From an uncultured Oscillospiraceae bacterium (GTDB taxonomy: Bacteria > Bacillota_A > Clostridia > Oscillospirales > Oscillospiraceae): a stretch of 23,322 nucleotides of DNA. The number at the start of each line of letters is the position of its first letter. Position 1 is the stretch's first letter. The position numbers and the translations under genes are program-made. This document shows, piece by piece, positions 1-7,463 of this stretch. The DNA lies in the NCBI GenBank assembly GCA_910584605.1, contig CAJUAW010000033.1, forward strand, positions 1 through 23,322. Direction: 5' to 3'. A model generated the notes under the pieces. It worked only from the letters and a program-made list of their open reading frames with translations, had not been told where the DNA came from and did no database searches.

Positions 1-28
1 GGAGTTCAGACGTGTGCTCTTCCGATCT
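1..28. other. Illumina TruSeq adapter remnant (artefact)
   Basis: The first 28 bases match the end of the standard TruSeq adapter, finishing in GCTCTTCCGATCT. They are the reverse complement of the sequence at the right end of the window. This is library sequence left untrimmed and is not part of the phage. Real sequence begins at 29. Confidence 0.97.
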
Positions 29-115
29 CTCCGCCTTGGGAGCGGGAGCGTCAGGGGCGCCCGCCTGGGGCTCCAGGGTATCCGCCGCCCCGGAAGTCTG
101 GTTGATTTTTTCCAT
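29..115 (-). CDS. Start of next tail gene (partial, runs off left end)
   Basis: ATG at 115 is preceded by a strong ribosome binding site (AAGGAAGG, about 6 nt upstream). The 29 visible codons begin MEKINQTSGAAD and are rich in Ala, Pro and Gly, so only a flexible N-terminus is seen and no family can be named. The start lies inside the last 65 bp of the preceding gene, in another frame, which suggests translational coupling. By lambda order the gene after U is V (tail tube); in a contractile-tailed phage a sheath-region gene could sit here. The role is inferred from position only. The gene is cut by the end of the window. Confidence 0.6.
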
Positions 116-623
116 GGGGTACCTTCCTTTCAACGATGGGGAGATGCCACGTGGTGATCATCTCTCCCAGATAAAATGGTGAAACTGCGGTCTGATTCGG
201 GTTTCCGGGGTACACCAGCGTTTCCACGCCGGTCTCCAAGTCCAGCTTGAATTGTCCCCCGATGACCACTTCCTCCAGAAGGGCAATGCGCGTCCGCTCC
301 ATTAGAGTCAGCAACGCCAGCTTGCCCTTCTGCTCGTCCGGGCCATAGACACAGAAACAGGTGCGCGCCACGGCGGTGGACTGCATGAATTTCCCGCCGC
401 CGGGATGCTGGACCGCCGCATCCTTGCCGGTGATGATCTCATGGGTGATGAAGGGAGCCTTCCGTTCGTAGGAACGCAGTTCCGGCAGGCAGGGAGTGTA
501 TACCGTGGCCGCACGGTCGGGCGGGTTCTCGTCCTCCTCCTGGGGCTGAACCGGGAGCAGCAGATCCCCGGTGTGTATCTCGCTGAACTCCTTCAGCCGC
601 TCCAGCAGCGTGATCTTTGTCAT
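51..623 (-). CDS. Probable tail completion/terminator protein (lambda U position)
   Basis: A 190-aa protein starting at ATG 623, with a GAGGTGA ribosome binding site. It begins 5 nt after the stop of the Z-like gene. No clear motif is visible. It looks like a compact mixed alpha/beta protein: an N-terminal helical segment (MTKITLLERLKEF), a central region, then a predicted strand-rich part containing FKLDLETGVETLVYP. The last ~20 residues are Gly/Pro-rich and overlap the start of the next gene. Its place directly after the Z-like gene matches lambda U, the tail terminator hexamer. Size and position support a tail-completion role, but sequence alone does not prove it. The stop at 51 is only 22 bp from the adapter junction but lies in genuine sequence. 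Confidence 0.6.
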   Translation of the reverse strand: MTKITLLERLKEFSEIHTGDLLLPVQPQEEDENPPDRAATVYTPCLPELRSYERKAPFITHEIITGKDAAVQHPGGGKFMQSTAVARTCFCVYGPDEQKGKLALLTLMERTRIALLEEVVIGGQFKLDLETGVETLVYPGNPNQTAVSPFYLGEMITTWHLPIVERKVPHGKNQPDFRGGGYPGAPGGRP

Positions 624-627
624 AGCG

Positions 628-1362
628 TCACCTCATGTAGCCGCTCAGAATGGCGAGGACATCGTGGTCAAGGTCTTTCTCGAAGGACTTCATGGCATCC
701 TCCGCCAGCGCCTTTTCCACGTCCTCGCTGCCCAGCATCTGGGGGACGGACGGCCCGAACAGCTCCTCGATCTCATCCTTGCCCCTGGAGGTCATGCCGC
801 CCGTCCGCTCGAAAATGCCGGTATGCCCGGTACCCATCCGGGCCACGAATGCCCGCTCAAAGCTGTATGGTGAGGTGCTTTTGAGGACGTGCCCGGAGGC
901 GGCCACGCTGGGGTACATCAGCCGCCAGTGCTCCTCCCCGGACATGACGGGCAGCCGCCCGCTGGTGTCCCTGGTGGGCTGGTGGGGAGAGGCCCCGTCA
1001 AAACGGAACAGCGGAATGCGAGCCCCGCTGAAACGGACAAAGGCTTGCACTCCGCTGTCGTATGAATAGGTCACCTGGACGTTCTCGTTCTCCCGGATGT
1101 TGGCGGCGGAAATGGCGTACCGCTCCCGGACGGCGCTCACATTGGAGCGCCGCAGGCGGGCCACGGCCTTGCTTATGGCGCTGCGTACCGCCTTCTCCAC
1201 ACCGCCCTCCACGCCGGCCAGCAGTCTGGCGGCGCGATCCACCGCCTCCTGACCGGCCACGGACAGCTGTATGCCGGCGAATCCGCCGCTGTCAGTGGGG
1301 CCGAGGTATTCGCCTCCGCCAACGTGTACGCGGGCCTCCCGGCTGACGCCGTTCTCGCTCAC
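628..1362 (-). CDS. Minor tail protein Z-like (head-tail/tail completion)
   Basis: A 244-aa protein similar to the prophage minor tail protein Z family (lambda gpZ). The C-terminal half carries the recognisable signature FVARMGTGHTGIFERTGG (around residues 170-190), preceded by an N-terminal helical stretch with alternating Ala/Arg (AVRSAISKAVARLRR). It starts with GTG at 1362, overlapping the stop of the upstream FII-like gene by GTGA, so the two are translationally coupled. In lambda, gpZ acts late in tail assembly so that finished tails function. The initial 30 residues are Gly-rich and unlike the rest, so a later start is possible, but the GTGA overlap favours this one. Confidence 0.75.
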   Translation of the reverse strand: MSENGVSREARVHVGGGEYLGPTDSGGFAGIQLSVAGQEAVDRAARLLAGVEGGVEKAVRSAISKAVARLRRSNVSAVRERYAISAANIRENENVQVTYSYDSGVQAFVRFSGARIPLFRFDGASPHQPTRDTSGRLPVMSGEEHWRLMYPSVAASGHVLKSTSPYSFERAFVARMGTGHTGIFERTGGMTSRGKDEIEELFGPSVPQMLGSEDVEKALAEDAMKSFEKDLDHDVLAILSGYMR

Positions 1363-1724
1363 TGCGCCATCGCCTCCAGTTCAACGTGCAGCATCCCCAT
1401 GTGGCTGGTGGACGCCACCACGTAGTATTTCTGAAAGAACCTCCCGCCCTCGCGGGTGGCGATCTCCAGGCTGGCCCCCTGTTTTGGGACCTTGCCGCCC
1501 ATGTCCTCCTGGGCGCAGTAGAGGACGGCGGTCATCATGTGGAGCCCCCGGACATGGTCATCGGTCAGGCGGTCACGCTTTTCCCGCACAGGGCCCTCCA
1601 GCACCACGGGGATGTCCGGGTACTCCTCCCCGTCATAGCGGACGGTGCGTTTCTCGGCAAACTCGCTGGTGTTCAGAAAGACCTTGTGGATGTCCCGGCG
1701 GAGCTGCTCCTTGAACTTGCTCAC
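1359..1724 (-). CDS. Head-tail attachment protein (lambda FII position)
   Basis: A 121-aa protein, the size of lambda FII (117 aa), at the FII position between the FI-like and Z-like genes. The sequence is a basic N-terminal helix (MSKFKEQLRRDIHKVFLNTSEFAEKR is the region), then a predicted beta-barrel-like body with RYDGEEYPDIPVVLEG and later YYVVASTSHMGMLHVELE. FII proteins form the connector ring that joins the filled head to the tail. It starts with GTG at 1724, overlapping the preceding stop by GTGA. Assignment rests on size, fold-like pattern and synteny, not on a catalytic motif. Confidence 0.65.
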   Translation of the reverse strand: MSKFKEQLRRDIHKVFLNTSEFAEKRTVRYDGEEYPDIPVVLEGPVREKRDRLTDDHVRGLHMMTAVLYCAQEDMGGKVPKQGASLEIATREGGRFFQKYYVVASTSHMGMLHVELEAMAQ

Positions 1725-2197
1725 TGCACGATGTCCCCGGTCCCCAGGTCGGGAGGGGCCTCGCCGCCGTCCGGCTCACCCGCAGCCACGATTAGCACGG
1801 CCAGGTCGTGTTTGTTCTTCGCACCGAAGATAGCCGCAGAATCCACGCCCAGGTCTGTGGCCATCTGCTCCAGATCGGGCCGCTGCATACGCTCCAGCCG
1901 TGCCACCTCCGCCGCGTCAGGATCGCCTTCCTCGCCGCTTACGGGCGGCTCTACGGGCGGTTCCTCGCCGGGGGTATCCTGGGGCGGGGCGGGCGGCTCC
2001 TCGACGCCAGGGGGCGGCGCAGGGGGCGTGCTGGGGGCCCTCGCGGGGGCGTCCGCATAGGCGGCAACATCCAGGGCCACCAGCCGGGCGGCCTCCTCGT
2101 CCGAGAGGGTCACCCGTTCCCCCTTGGCAACGGGCAGCACCCGGCCCTTTTCATCCCTGCGGCCATAGACACCGGTCTTGATCACAACGTCACGCAT
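1721..2197 (-). CDS. Head protein at lambda FI position, Pro-rich with C-terminal HeH-like domain
   Basis: A 158-aa protein in three parts. Residues 1-55 are a small beta/helix unit (MRDVVIKTGVYGRRDEKGR, then LSDEEAARLVALDVAAYA) of a kind seen in short phage head proteins. Residues ~56-100 are a very Pro/Glu-rich linker (PPAPPPGVEEPPAPPQ, then GEEPPVEPPVSGEE). Residues ~108-150 form a helix-extended-loop-helix (SAP/HeH/Rho-N-like) unit with LERMQRPDLEQMATDLGVD and GAKNKHDLAVLIVAAG. The ATG at 2197 was chosen over upstream codons because those lie inside the major capsid gene, whose stop is at 2199. The ribosome binding site is weak (GGTGGG), so coupling to the capsid gene is likely. Lambda FI assists packaging; the role here is inferred from position. 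Confidence 0.65.
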   Translation of the reverse strand: MRDVVIKTGVYGRRDEKGRVLPVAKGERVTLSDEEAARLVALDVAAYADAPARAPSTPPAPPPGVEEPPAPPQDTPGEEPPVEPPVSGEEGDPDAAEVARLERMQRPDLEQMATDLGVDSAAIFGAKNKHDLAVLIVAAGEPDGGEAPPDLGTGDIVQ

Positions 2198-2198
2198 C

Positions 2199-3269
2199 TC
2201 AGCCCACCGCTTTCTTGGCCCGGATGAAGGGGCAGTAGTTCCTGGGCGCAGCCAGGGGCCGGGAAGCCAGGCGGAGCTTGCGCTCGTCCTTGGGCTGATC
2301 CAACTCGAACTTCGGCACCCGGATGCCGGGGTGGGAGGTGTACTCAGTGCTGCCGAAGTCGATCTGGGTGATCTGGCCATACATGAAGTGCCCGCAGTTG
2401 GGGGCGGTGACCATGGCCTCGTCCACAGGGAAATAGGACTTGTTCTTGCCGTCCTTATCCTCGTAGCTCTCATCCACGGAAATCAGGTTCAGCCGGAACC
2501 CGCCGAAGTTGATGGTGCCCAGGAACACCACGCCGGTGTAAGCAGAGAGCTGTTCGTTGATGGCGCCGATGGCGATGCCGCTGTTCTTGTCCAGCAGCCT
2601 CTGAAGGTCGTCGAACTGCAGGATGGCGTCCGCCGTCTGGGTGCCCAGCAGCAGGTCAGCCACAGGCAGGCCCCGGTAGGACAGCATCCGGCACATGGCA
2701 ATGATGTCCGCCCGCATCTCCATGAAGTTCTCCCAGGGCTTGGCCACGGTGTAGAGGTGGTCGCTGGTGCCCTCGTAGAACTTCACGCTGAGGGCCTTGC
2801 CCTTGGTCTGATCGTCCACATACTCCTGGATGAAGCAGGCGTTCTCCAGCATGGTGTTGACGGCCATCCACTCCTCCCGGCGGCGGATGCGCAGATCCAT
2901 GTCGCGCATATCGTCCCGCTGGAGCCGGGCGGCCCGCTGGGCGGGGGTGGAGTTGGCATAGAGCGCCTCACCAAAGCCGCGCTTTTTCAGCTCGTCCACC
3001 GTCAGTAACCGGGATACGCCGATGTAGGCCGGCTGGAGCTCGTGAATCTCATAGCCGATGCGGTCCATGGGGATGTCCCCGATGCGCTCGGAGACGAAGG
3101 CCGCCATCTTCCGGTCGCCCCGGCGGTACTCGGTCAGAACCTTGTCGGCGGCGAACACATCCCCCTCCCCGGTGGGGAAGTAGCGGTCGCGGAAGAAGAA
3201 CGTGTTGGGCACGACCTCCTCCATGATCGCCATGAGGATGTAGGTGTCAAAAAAGTTCAAAACAGCCAT
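2199..3269 (-). CDS. Major capsid protein, lambda gpE family
   Basis: A 356-aa protein close in length to lambda gpE (341 aa) and showing the typical family pattern. The N-terminus has FRDRYFPTGEGDVFAADKVLTEYRRGDRKMAAFVSE-type residues (26-62), followed by a segment naming the lattice-contact loop (IHELQPAYIGVSRLLTVDEL). A helix-rich spine region (QRAARLQRDDMRDMDLRIRRREEWMA) and a C-terminal part with NCGHFMYGQITQIDFGSTEY come next. It forms the icosahedral shell. It lies directly downstream of the decoration-protein gene, as in lambda D-E, with a ribosome binding site (AAAGGAGGAGGAATCAC) before ATG 3269. Upstream the scaffold/protease gene supplies its assembly partners. Confidence 0.93.
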   Translation of the reverse strand: MAVLNFFDTYILMAIMEEVVPNTFFFRDRYFPTGEGDVFAADKVLTEYRRGDRKMAAFVSERIGDIPMDRIGYEIHELQPAYIGVSRLLTVDELKKRGFGEALYANSTPAQRAARLQRDDMRDMDLRIRRREEWMAVNTMLENACFIQEYVDDQTKGKALSVKFYEGTSDHLYTVAKPWENFMEMRADIIAMCRMLSYRGLPVADLLLGTQTADAILQFDDLQRLLDKNSGIAIGAINEQLSAYTGVVFLGTINFGGFRLNLISVDESYEDKDGKNKSYFPVDEAMVTAPNCGHFMYGQITQIDFGSTEYTSHPGIRVPKFELDQPKDERKLRLASRPLAAPRNYCPFIRAKKAVG

Positions 3270-3287
3270 AGTGTGATTCCTCCTCCT

Positions 3288-3665
3288 TTAAGGGGCCGGC
3301 GTTGCGGCCTTGAATACGATGCTGTAGGTGCGGAGCTTGTCCTTGTCGGCCTGGGTGATGGTGTAGTCCTCGGCCACTGTCACCTTCTCCGGGTCAAAGC
3401 AGCCAGCGACATAGACATCCACGGGGGCATCCTCAGCGGTGCCCACCTCAGTGTCATCACACAGGATGCAATCTGGGGTGCCGGTTCCGCCATAGATGGA
3501 CAGGAGGCCATCATCGCCCTTGCCCAGAAGAGTGCCGCGCTTGAGCACGGTGGCGGCCTCCAGCTTGGCGATGGTGCCGCCGTCCACGCGGACGGGCGGG
3601 TTGAGGCCGGTGATCAGGCCGTCATACTCCATGCTGCCGAGTTTCTGACGCAGTTCCTTAGCCAT
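3288..3665 (-). CDS. Head decoration protein, lambda gpD family
   Basis: A 125-aa protein of the HDPD (gpD) family; lambda gpD is 110 aa. Visible features are the short N-terminal arm (MAKELRQKLGSMEYDGLITG), a beta-rich body with VRVDGGTIAKLEAATVLKRGTLLGKGDDGLLSI, and the closing KLRTYSIVFKAA. Such proteins bind as trimers on the expanded capsid and stabilise it after packaging. The ATG at 3665 has a strong AGGAGGAGAAG site 8-9 nt upstream. It starts 3 nt after the scaffold/protease stop, consistent with the C-D-E order. Confidence 0.88.
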   Translation of the reverse strand: MAKELRQKLGSMEYDGLITGLNPPVRVDGGTIAKLEAATVLKRGTLLGKGDDGLLSIYGGTGTPDCILCDDTEVGTAEDAPVDVYVAGCFDPEKVTVAEDYTITQADKDKLRTYSIVFKAATPAP

Positions 3666-3668
3666 GGA

Positions 3669-4133
3669 TTACTTCTCCTCCTTTCCGAAAAGGGCCTTGA
3701 CCTCCGCGCGGGCGCTGGCCATGCGCTGGTCATGCGTCTGGATCTCCGCAGGAGGCGGAGTGCCGGGGTCGCCCGCCGCCGGGACACCCTGGGCGCCGGA
3801 CGCCTGGGTGTCGTCCTCCAGGTCACCCAGGAACTTCTTACCCTGCTGGGCGGCCTTCTGGGCGGCGCGGTAGGTCATCTCCTGGGCGGTGCAGGCGTTC
3901 TCGCCGTACTTCGCCGCCTTGACCGTCTCTGCGTCATACAGACTGGCCACCGCGTCGATCTCCTGGATGCGCTTCTGTTCCGCCTGGACGGCGGCACTGA
4001 CGGCATCCGGACCGGGCTGGGGTGCGGGGGTCCCGCCGCCCGCAGACGCAGACACGGCGGCCTTGGCCTCGGACATCAGCGCCTCGGCCAGCTCCGGGTT
4101 CTCCACCCGGAGTTCTTCAAGATTCTTTGCCAT
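3669..4133 (-). CDS. Nested scaffold protein from internal start (Nu3-like)
   Basis: An in-frame internal ATG (codon 284 of the protease gene) at 4133-4131 is preceded by GAAGGAGGAAAAACC, a near-perfect ribosome binding site with 7-nt spacing. Translation there gives a separate 154-aa protein starting MAKNLEELRVENPELAEAL. It is helical, acidic and Ala/Gln-rich, with a helical run QAEQKRIQEIDAVASLYD, as expected for a scaffold. Lambda uses exactly this arrangement: gene C contains nu3, which supplies free scaffold. The strong site inside an otherwise continuous reading frame, placed after a Pro/Thr-rich linker, is direct evidence. That both products are made is inference. Confidence 0.75.
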   Translation of the reverse strand: MAKNLEELRVENPELAEALMSEAKAAVSASAGGGTPAPQPGPDAVSAAVQAEQKRIQEIDAVASLYDAETVKAAKYGENACTAQEMTYRAAQKAAQQGKKFLGDLEDDTQASGAQGVPAAGDPGTPPPAEIQTHDQRMASARAEVKALFGKEEK

Positions 4134-4982
4134 GGTTTTTCCTCCTTCGCTGCCGGTCTGCGCCGGCGGGTTTGTATTTGTCTTGGCCGGAGCCGGAGCC
4201 CCGGTTTTGACCGTTGGGATGGTATCCGGGGCGAACATCCCCGGAGCAAGGTGGAATTGCCGGCCGCGCACGAACAGGCTGCGCTTATCGGCGCTGGCGG
4301 AGATGTCCAGCGGTTCGGCATCCTCCAGGAGCTTGTCGGCAAAGCCCTTCTCCACCGCCTCGGCTCCTGTCATGTAGGTGGTCTTGGCCATCATGTTGGA
4401 AATCACCTGGTCGGACAAGCTGCACTTTCGCTTGTAGATGGACACCTGGGCCTTGTCCCAGGCGTCATACTCAGAGGCCAGCGCCCGCAGTTCGTCAGCG
4501 TTGTACCCGCCCCAGAGGGAGCCCCAGCACTTGTGGATCATGACCAGGCTGGAGGGGTTCACCTCCACCTCGTCACAGGCGCACATGATGAGGGAGCCGC
4601 CGGACATGGCCACGCCGTCCACGATACACTTCAGCTTGGTGCCCTTCGCCGACAGTTCCCGCAGGCGGTTGTGGATCAGAATGGACACGCCGGCATTCCC
4701 GCCGATACTGTCCATGCGGATGGTCAGGGTCTTGGCCCCGGCCACCTCCTCCAGATCCTTCAGGAACTCGGTCTGAACGATGAACGCCCCTTCGATGCGC
4801 TCGCCGGTCCACCAGTCCACGGGCTGGGCCTCCACGATCTCCCCGTACATGGTGACCTCCGCATTCTCGCCATCCACCATTGCCATGGTGTAGGGCTTGC
4901 CCTGCGGCGCCGCCATCTGATGGGGCGGAGCGGGAGCGCCCCGGAACCGCCCCTTGCCAAAGAGATCATCCAAAAAACTCAT
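3669..4982 (-). CDS. Capsid maturation protease (ClpP/S14-type) fused to scaffold domain, lambda C equivalent
   Basis: A 437-aa protein. Residues ~30-245 form a ClpP-like serine protease domain. It has VTMYGEI, the MDSIGGNAG substrate-groove strand, the nucleophile Ser127 in GVAMSGGSL, and His150 in SLVMIHKCWG. Residues ~255-283 are a Pro/Ala/Thr linker, and residues 284-437 are a helical scaffold domain that is also made separately from an internal start. The protease trims scaffold and portal inside the prohead. ATG 4982 overlaps the portal stop by ATGA. Lambda gpC is of the related S49 type but has the same modular layout and the same neighbours (B upstream, D downstream). The short N-terminal ~30 residues are flexible and Pro-rich. 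Confidence 0.9.
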   Translation of the reverse strand: MSFLDDLFGKGRFRGAPAPPHQMAAPQGKPYTMAMVDGENAEVTMYGEIVEAQPVDWWTGERIEGAFIVQTEFLKDLEEVAGAKTLTIRMDSIGGNAGVSILIHNRLRELSAKGTKLKCIVDGVAMSGGSLIMCACDEVEVNPSSLVMIHKCWGSLWGGYNADELRALASEYDAWDKAQVSIYKRKCSLSDQVISNMMAKTTYMTGAEAVEKGFADKLLEDAEPLDISASADKRSLFVRGRQFHLAPGMFAPDTIPTVKTGAPAPAKTNTNPPAQTGSEGGKTMAKNLEELRVENPELAEALMSEAKAAVSASAGGGTPAPQPGPDAVSAAVQAEQKRIQEIDAVASLYDAETVKAAKYGENACTAQEMTYRAAQKAAQQGKKFLGDLEDDTQASGAQGVPAAGDPGTPPPAEIQTHDQRMASARAEVKALFGKEEK

Positions 4983-6604
4983 TCTGAATCTCCTCCTTCG
5001 TCATCGTCTTTTTCCATTGGCACATCCAGCGTCGGCCCGGACGCACCTCCGCCGGCCGCCTTGAGTTTCTCGTTCTCGGCCTTCAGCTGCTCCACGTTGG
5101 CGTTCCAGTCTCCGCCGGAGTCCTCCATGGTGGCCTGCTCGTGTGTCTTCAGACCGTGCTGGATCTTCAGCACGGCGGCATTGGCCTCCTTCAGCGGATC
5201 GAGGGAACCCTGCACCGGGCCGATCCACTGAGCCGAACACCAGGCCGCGCGGATGAGCGGGTCATCAAAAAAGCCCGGAGCGATGATTCGCCCACGGGCC
5301 ACAGCCTCGGAAAGCCATATTTCATAGACTGGCTGGCAGAAATCGTCCACAAACCACGTCCGCCGCATCCGAAATTCCTCCCAGGCGTCCAGAAGGGCAG
5401 CACGGGCGGCGGAGTAGCTGGAGTTGTACTCCTTCACCAGCACATCATAGGGGATGCCCAGGCCGGCGCCCACCAGCTTGCAGAAGGTCTTCACGAACGT
5501 GTCAAAGCTGGCCACCGGCATAGTGGGGTTGCCGAACTTGACATCCTCCCCCTCCGGCACCACGTTGATGGTACCGGCCCCCATGCCGTACTCGTTCTCT
5601 CCCCGCGGGGCCTCCGAGGGGTTGGAGCCGGGAACGCCCACCACCCCATCGCCGGTCTCGTTGAAGGGGATACCGTCCGGGTTGGACTTCGTGATGATCC
5701 AGGCCGTGAAGAAGGACTGCACCAGGGCCATCATCAGCGCGGAGTCGGTGTACCGGCGCAGCTGGAGCAGGGGCTCCATCACCTGGGCCAGATAGGTCAC
5801 GCCCCGGTATTGGTCAGGCCGCTCACTGCCCATGATGTGGAGGATGTTCGGAAGGCCGGTCTTCTTACCGTAAGCCTCCACCCGCACCCACTCGTTCTCG
5901 GCCATAGTCGCCTCCCAGGGGTAGGTGCTGTGAACGAAATACGCCACCACCATGCCGCTGGCGTCCACCTCCACACCGTCAAAGATGCGGTTCCCCGTGT
6001 CGGGATTCTTCCCGTTGGTGATGCTGGGGAAGGTCGTGCCGCCGTACTCCATGGGCGTCCGCACCCTGTCCGCCTCCACCAGGTGTATCCGAAGGGAGTA
6101 TGGCCGGATGCGGTCAGGGGGCCGGCGCTTGATCAGGGGGAGCACATCCCCGCTCATCAGCCAGGACACCAGGGCCAGCTGCTGCATGGCGTTGAAGTTG
6201 TTCATGCCGGTGGCGTCGCAGGCATCCTTCCGCTTGGCCCAGAGGAGGAACTCCGCCTTTGTGTGCCGCTGCCACTCCTCCGCCGCCTCCGGGGAGAGCC
6301 CCAGCGTTTCCCGGTCGATGGCCGGCTTCAGCGTCAGGCCAATGCCTACCGCCTTGGTTCTATTGGTATTGATTGCGCTGGTAGCCAATGGGCTGGACAT
6401 ATACAGCATCCGCCCACGCTGGCGCAGAGTATAATTATTCCAATTTATGTCTTCATTTGGTGAACCGCTGTGCGCATTGAACCCCTTAAACGCTCTCCGG
6501 GTGCGGCTGGCCCCAGTCTCCGAATACCCAGACACTTGAGGACGAATGTCATCAGGAAGATACAGCCCTGTCCGCTTATCTTGGTTGTAAATTGCTCTCA
6601 CCAC
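4979..6604 (-). CDS. Portal protein, lambda gpB family
   Basis: A 541-aa protein, matching the lambda portal family (gpB, 533 aa). Recognisable are YSETGASRTRRAFKGFN near the N-terminus, LYMSSPLATSAINTNRTKAVGIGL (about residues 68-91), and RIHLVEADRVRTP. The C-terminal clip region has YSAARAALLDAWEEFRMRR and FFDDPLIRAAWCSAQWIGP. It forms the dodecameric DNA entry ring. A coiled-coil tail (VEQLKAENEKLKA) ends the protein. The start is uncertain: GTG at 6604, or the adjacent GTG, has AGGTGGTGAG overlapping the codons. The N-terminus (MVRAIYNQDKRTGLYLPDD) looks short and different from usual relatives, possibly because a cassette was inserted directly upstream. Confidence 0.93.
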   Translation of the reverse strand: MVRAIYNQDKRTGLYLPDDIRPQVSGYSETGASRTRRAFKGFNAHSGSPNEDINWNNYTLRQRGRMLYMSSPLATSAINTNRTKAVGIGLTLKPAIDRETLGLSPEAAEEWQRHTKAEFLLWAKRKDACDATGMNNFNAMQQLALVSWLMSGDVLPLIKRRPPDRIRPYSLRIHLVEADRVRTPMEYGGTTFPSITNGKNPDTGNRIFDGVEVDASGMVVAYFVHSTYPWEATMAENEWVRVEAYGKKTGLPNILHIMGSERPDQYRGVTYLAQVMEPLLQLRRYTDSALMMALVQSFFTAWIITKSNPDGIPFNETGDGVVGVPGSNPSEAPRGENEYGMGAGTINVVPEGEDVKFGNPTMPVASFDTFVKTFCKLVGAGLGIPYDVLVKEYNSSYSAARAALLDAWEEFRMRRTWFVDDFCQPVYEIWLSEAVARGRIIAPGFFDDPLIRAAWCSAQWIGPVQGSLDPLKEANAAVLKIQHGLKTHEQATMEDSGGDWNANVEQLKAENEKLKAAGGGASGPTLDVPMEKDDDEGGDSE

Positions 6605-6609
6605 CTAAA

Positions 6610-6619
6610 TTTTGCATAA
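6610..6619. repeat. Cassette edge motif TTTTGCATAA (left edge of cassette A)
   Basis: The decamer TTTTGCATAA lies between the terminator and the portal start. The same decamer is found at 8033-8042, at the equivalent place in cassette B. Its inverse is at 9344-9353, in the promoter end of cassette B. It may be a cassette boundary or a repressor half-site. Confidence 0.5.
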
Positions 6620-6621
6620 GA

Positions 6622-6654
6622 AAACCGCCCCCGCTGTTTTTGCGGGGACGGTTT
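6622..6654 (-). terminator. Intrinsic terminator closing cassette A
   Basis: On the minus strand a 13-bp stem (AAACCGTCCCCGC with GCGGGGGCGGTTT, one G-U pair) with a 7-nt loop is followed by TCTTATG. It lies 8 nt after the endonuclease stop and just before the portal start. The terminator of cassette B has the same stem length and pattern, showing that the element belongs to the cassette. Some read-through into portal is needed if late transcription passes here. Confidence 0.75.
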
Positions 6655-6661
6655 CGTTGTA

Positions 6662-7162
6662 TCAGCTTTTCTGTTTGCGGGGTCTGCGGTTGTTAGCCTG
6701 CTCTTTTGCTGTGGCCCAGCGGCAATTAGACGGTTCATAGTTGCCGTCAACATCAATGCGATCAATGGTCAAATCGTCTTGGTAGCCGTGGGCCATGGCC
6801 CAGTTGCGGAAGGCTGCAAAGTCATCCTTCCATTCAGCGCAGATGACAATGCCACGCCCTCCATAGTCTTTGAACTTTGGGTCATTTGGGTTATAACAGC
6901 GGCCTTTCATGCCACACCAAGTCTTGTATAACCGAGATTTATACCCTCCATGGGTCTTATGTGCCGCTCGCGCATAATCGCTGTGGAAACAACCGCAGCT
7001 TTGAATTAGTCCTCTGCGAAGATTTGCACTCAAAACAGCGGTTTCTTTGCCACAATCACATCGGCATAACCATTTCGCCTCGCCACAATCGTTATCTTTT
7101 ACTCGCTCTACTACGACCAGCCGTCCGCACCGCTGGCCCGTCAGGTCAATTAACCTTCCCAC
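6662..7162 (-). CDS. HNH/AP2-like homing endonuclease, cassette A
   Basis: A 166-aa protein starting with GTG at 7162 (GGAGGAG 7 nt upstream); the start overlaps the end of the cargo gene. The N-terminal part LIDLTGQRCGRLVVVERV leads into a zinc-finger-like unit, WLCRCDCG...SCGC (about residues 31-57). The middle has GMKGRCYNP and KDYGGRGIVICAEW. The C-terminal catalytic-type block IDRIDVDGNYEPSNCRW followed by AKEQANNRR is typical of phage free-standing HNH proteins. They cut DNA at a site lacking the element and so spread it by recombination. It is about 60-65% identical by eye to the copy at 8090-8593. Direct nuclease activity is family knowledge, not shown here. Confidence 0.85.
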   Translation of the reverse strand: MGRLIDLTGQRCGRLVVVERVKDNDCGEAKWLCRCDCGKETAVLSANLRRGLIQSCGCFHSDYARAAHKTHGGYKSRLYKTWCGMKGRCYNPNDPKFKDYGGRGIVICAEWKDDFAAFRNWAMAHGYQDDLTIDRIDVDGNYEPSNCRWATAKEQANNRRPRKQKS

Positions 7163-7394
7163 GCCTGAACTCCTCCTTTGCGGCGCGGTAACATATAGCC
7201 TGCCCATAGTAGAAAGACAGGATGAGCGCATCCGATACGCCTACCGAATCGGAAAAGTCCATCATGGCCCGAAGGTCTTTGACACTGGCATTTCTGTACT
7301 GCAAAACCCTTTTGGGAATATGGGTGCGCTCAATGTACCGCTTGATTTTCTGGATGTCGGCTTCACCGGGAAGATTTTTCTTGCCCTCCACCAT
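7146..7394 (-). CDS. Cassette A cargo protein, unknown function
   Basis: An 82-aa protein starting at ATG 7394, with AAGGAGGAATTAC ending 2 nt before it. The first residues (MVEGKKNLPGEAD) are shared almost base for base with the cassette B cargo, after which the two proteins share no obvious sequence. The rest is basic and helical: IQKIKRYIERTHIPKRV, then DSVGVSDALILSFYYGQAICYRAAKEEFRR. The pattern SDALILSFYYG faintly recalls NDAAILYGLRMA in the other cargo. There is no membrane segment and no known motif. Because it is encoded with a ribbon-helix-helix protein and an endonuclease, it could be a homing accessory factor, a toxin-like protein or a moron; none can be chosen from sequence. Confidence 0.7.
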   Translation of the reverse strand: MVEGKKNLPGEADIQKIKRYIERTHIPKRVLQYRNASVKDLRAMMDFSDSVGVSDALILSFYYGQAICYRAAKEEFRRGKVN

Positions 7395-7463
7395 ATGTAA
7401 TTCCTCCTTGAAATTCCAAGGAAGGTCTGATAGAATGGTTTTATCAAACCTCCTTGGTTTGGT
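7357..7463 (-). repeat. 107-bp direct repeat, copy A (RNA leader plus first cargo codons)
   Basis: This block aligns without gaps to 8966-9072 with 5 mismatches in 107 (95% identity). It covers the switch-like hairpins, the cargo ribosome binding site, and the first ~12 cargo codons. All flanking sequence is much less similar. Confidence 0.95.

Noticed and set aside
3042..5231. Very long open frame on the plus strand (also 15591-17600 and 20502-22763)
   Set aside because: They lie opposite well-recognised minus-strand genes (capsid, protease, replication). They have no ribosome binding sites, and are rich in His/Leu/Gly/Val as expected from the complement of GC-rich coding DNA.
7262..7447. 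Leader-peptide ORF (TTG start) inside the RNA leader
   Set aside because: The start codon is too close to the purine run. Substitutions between the copies change amino acids, and copy B meets a stop where copy A stays open, so coding constraint is absent.
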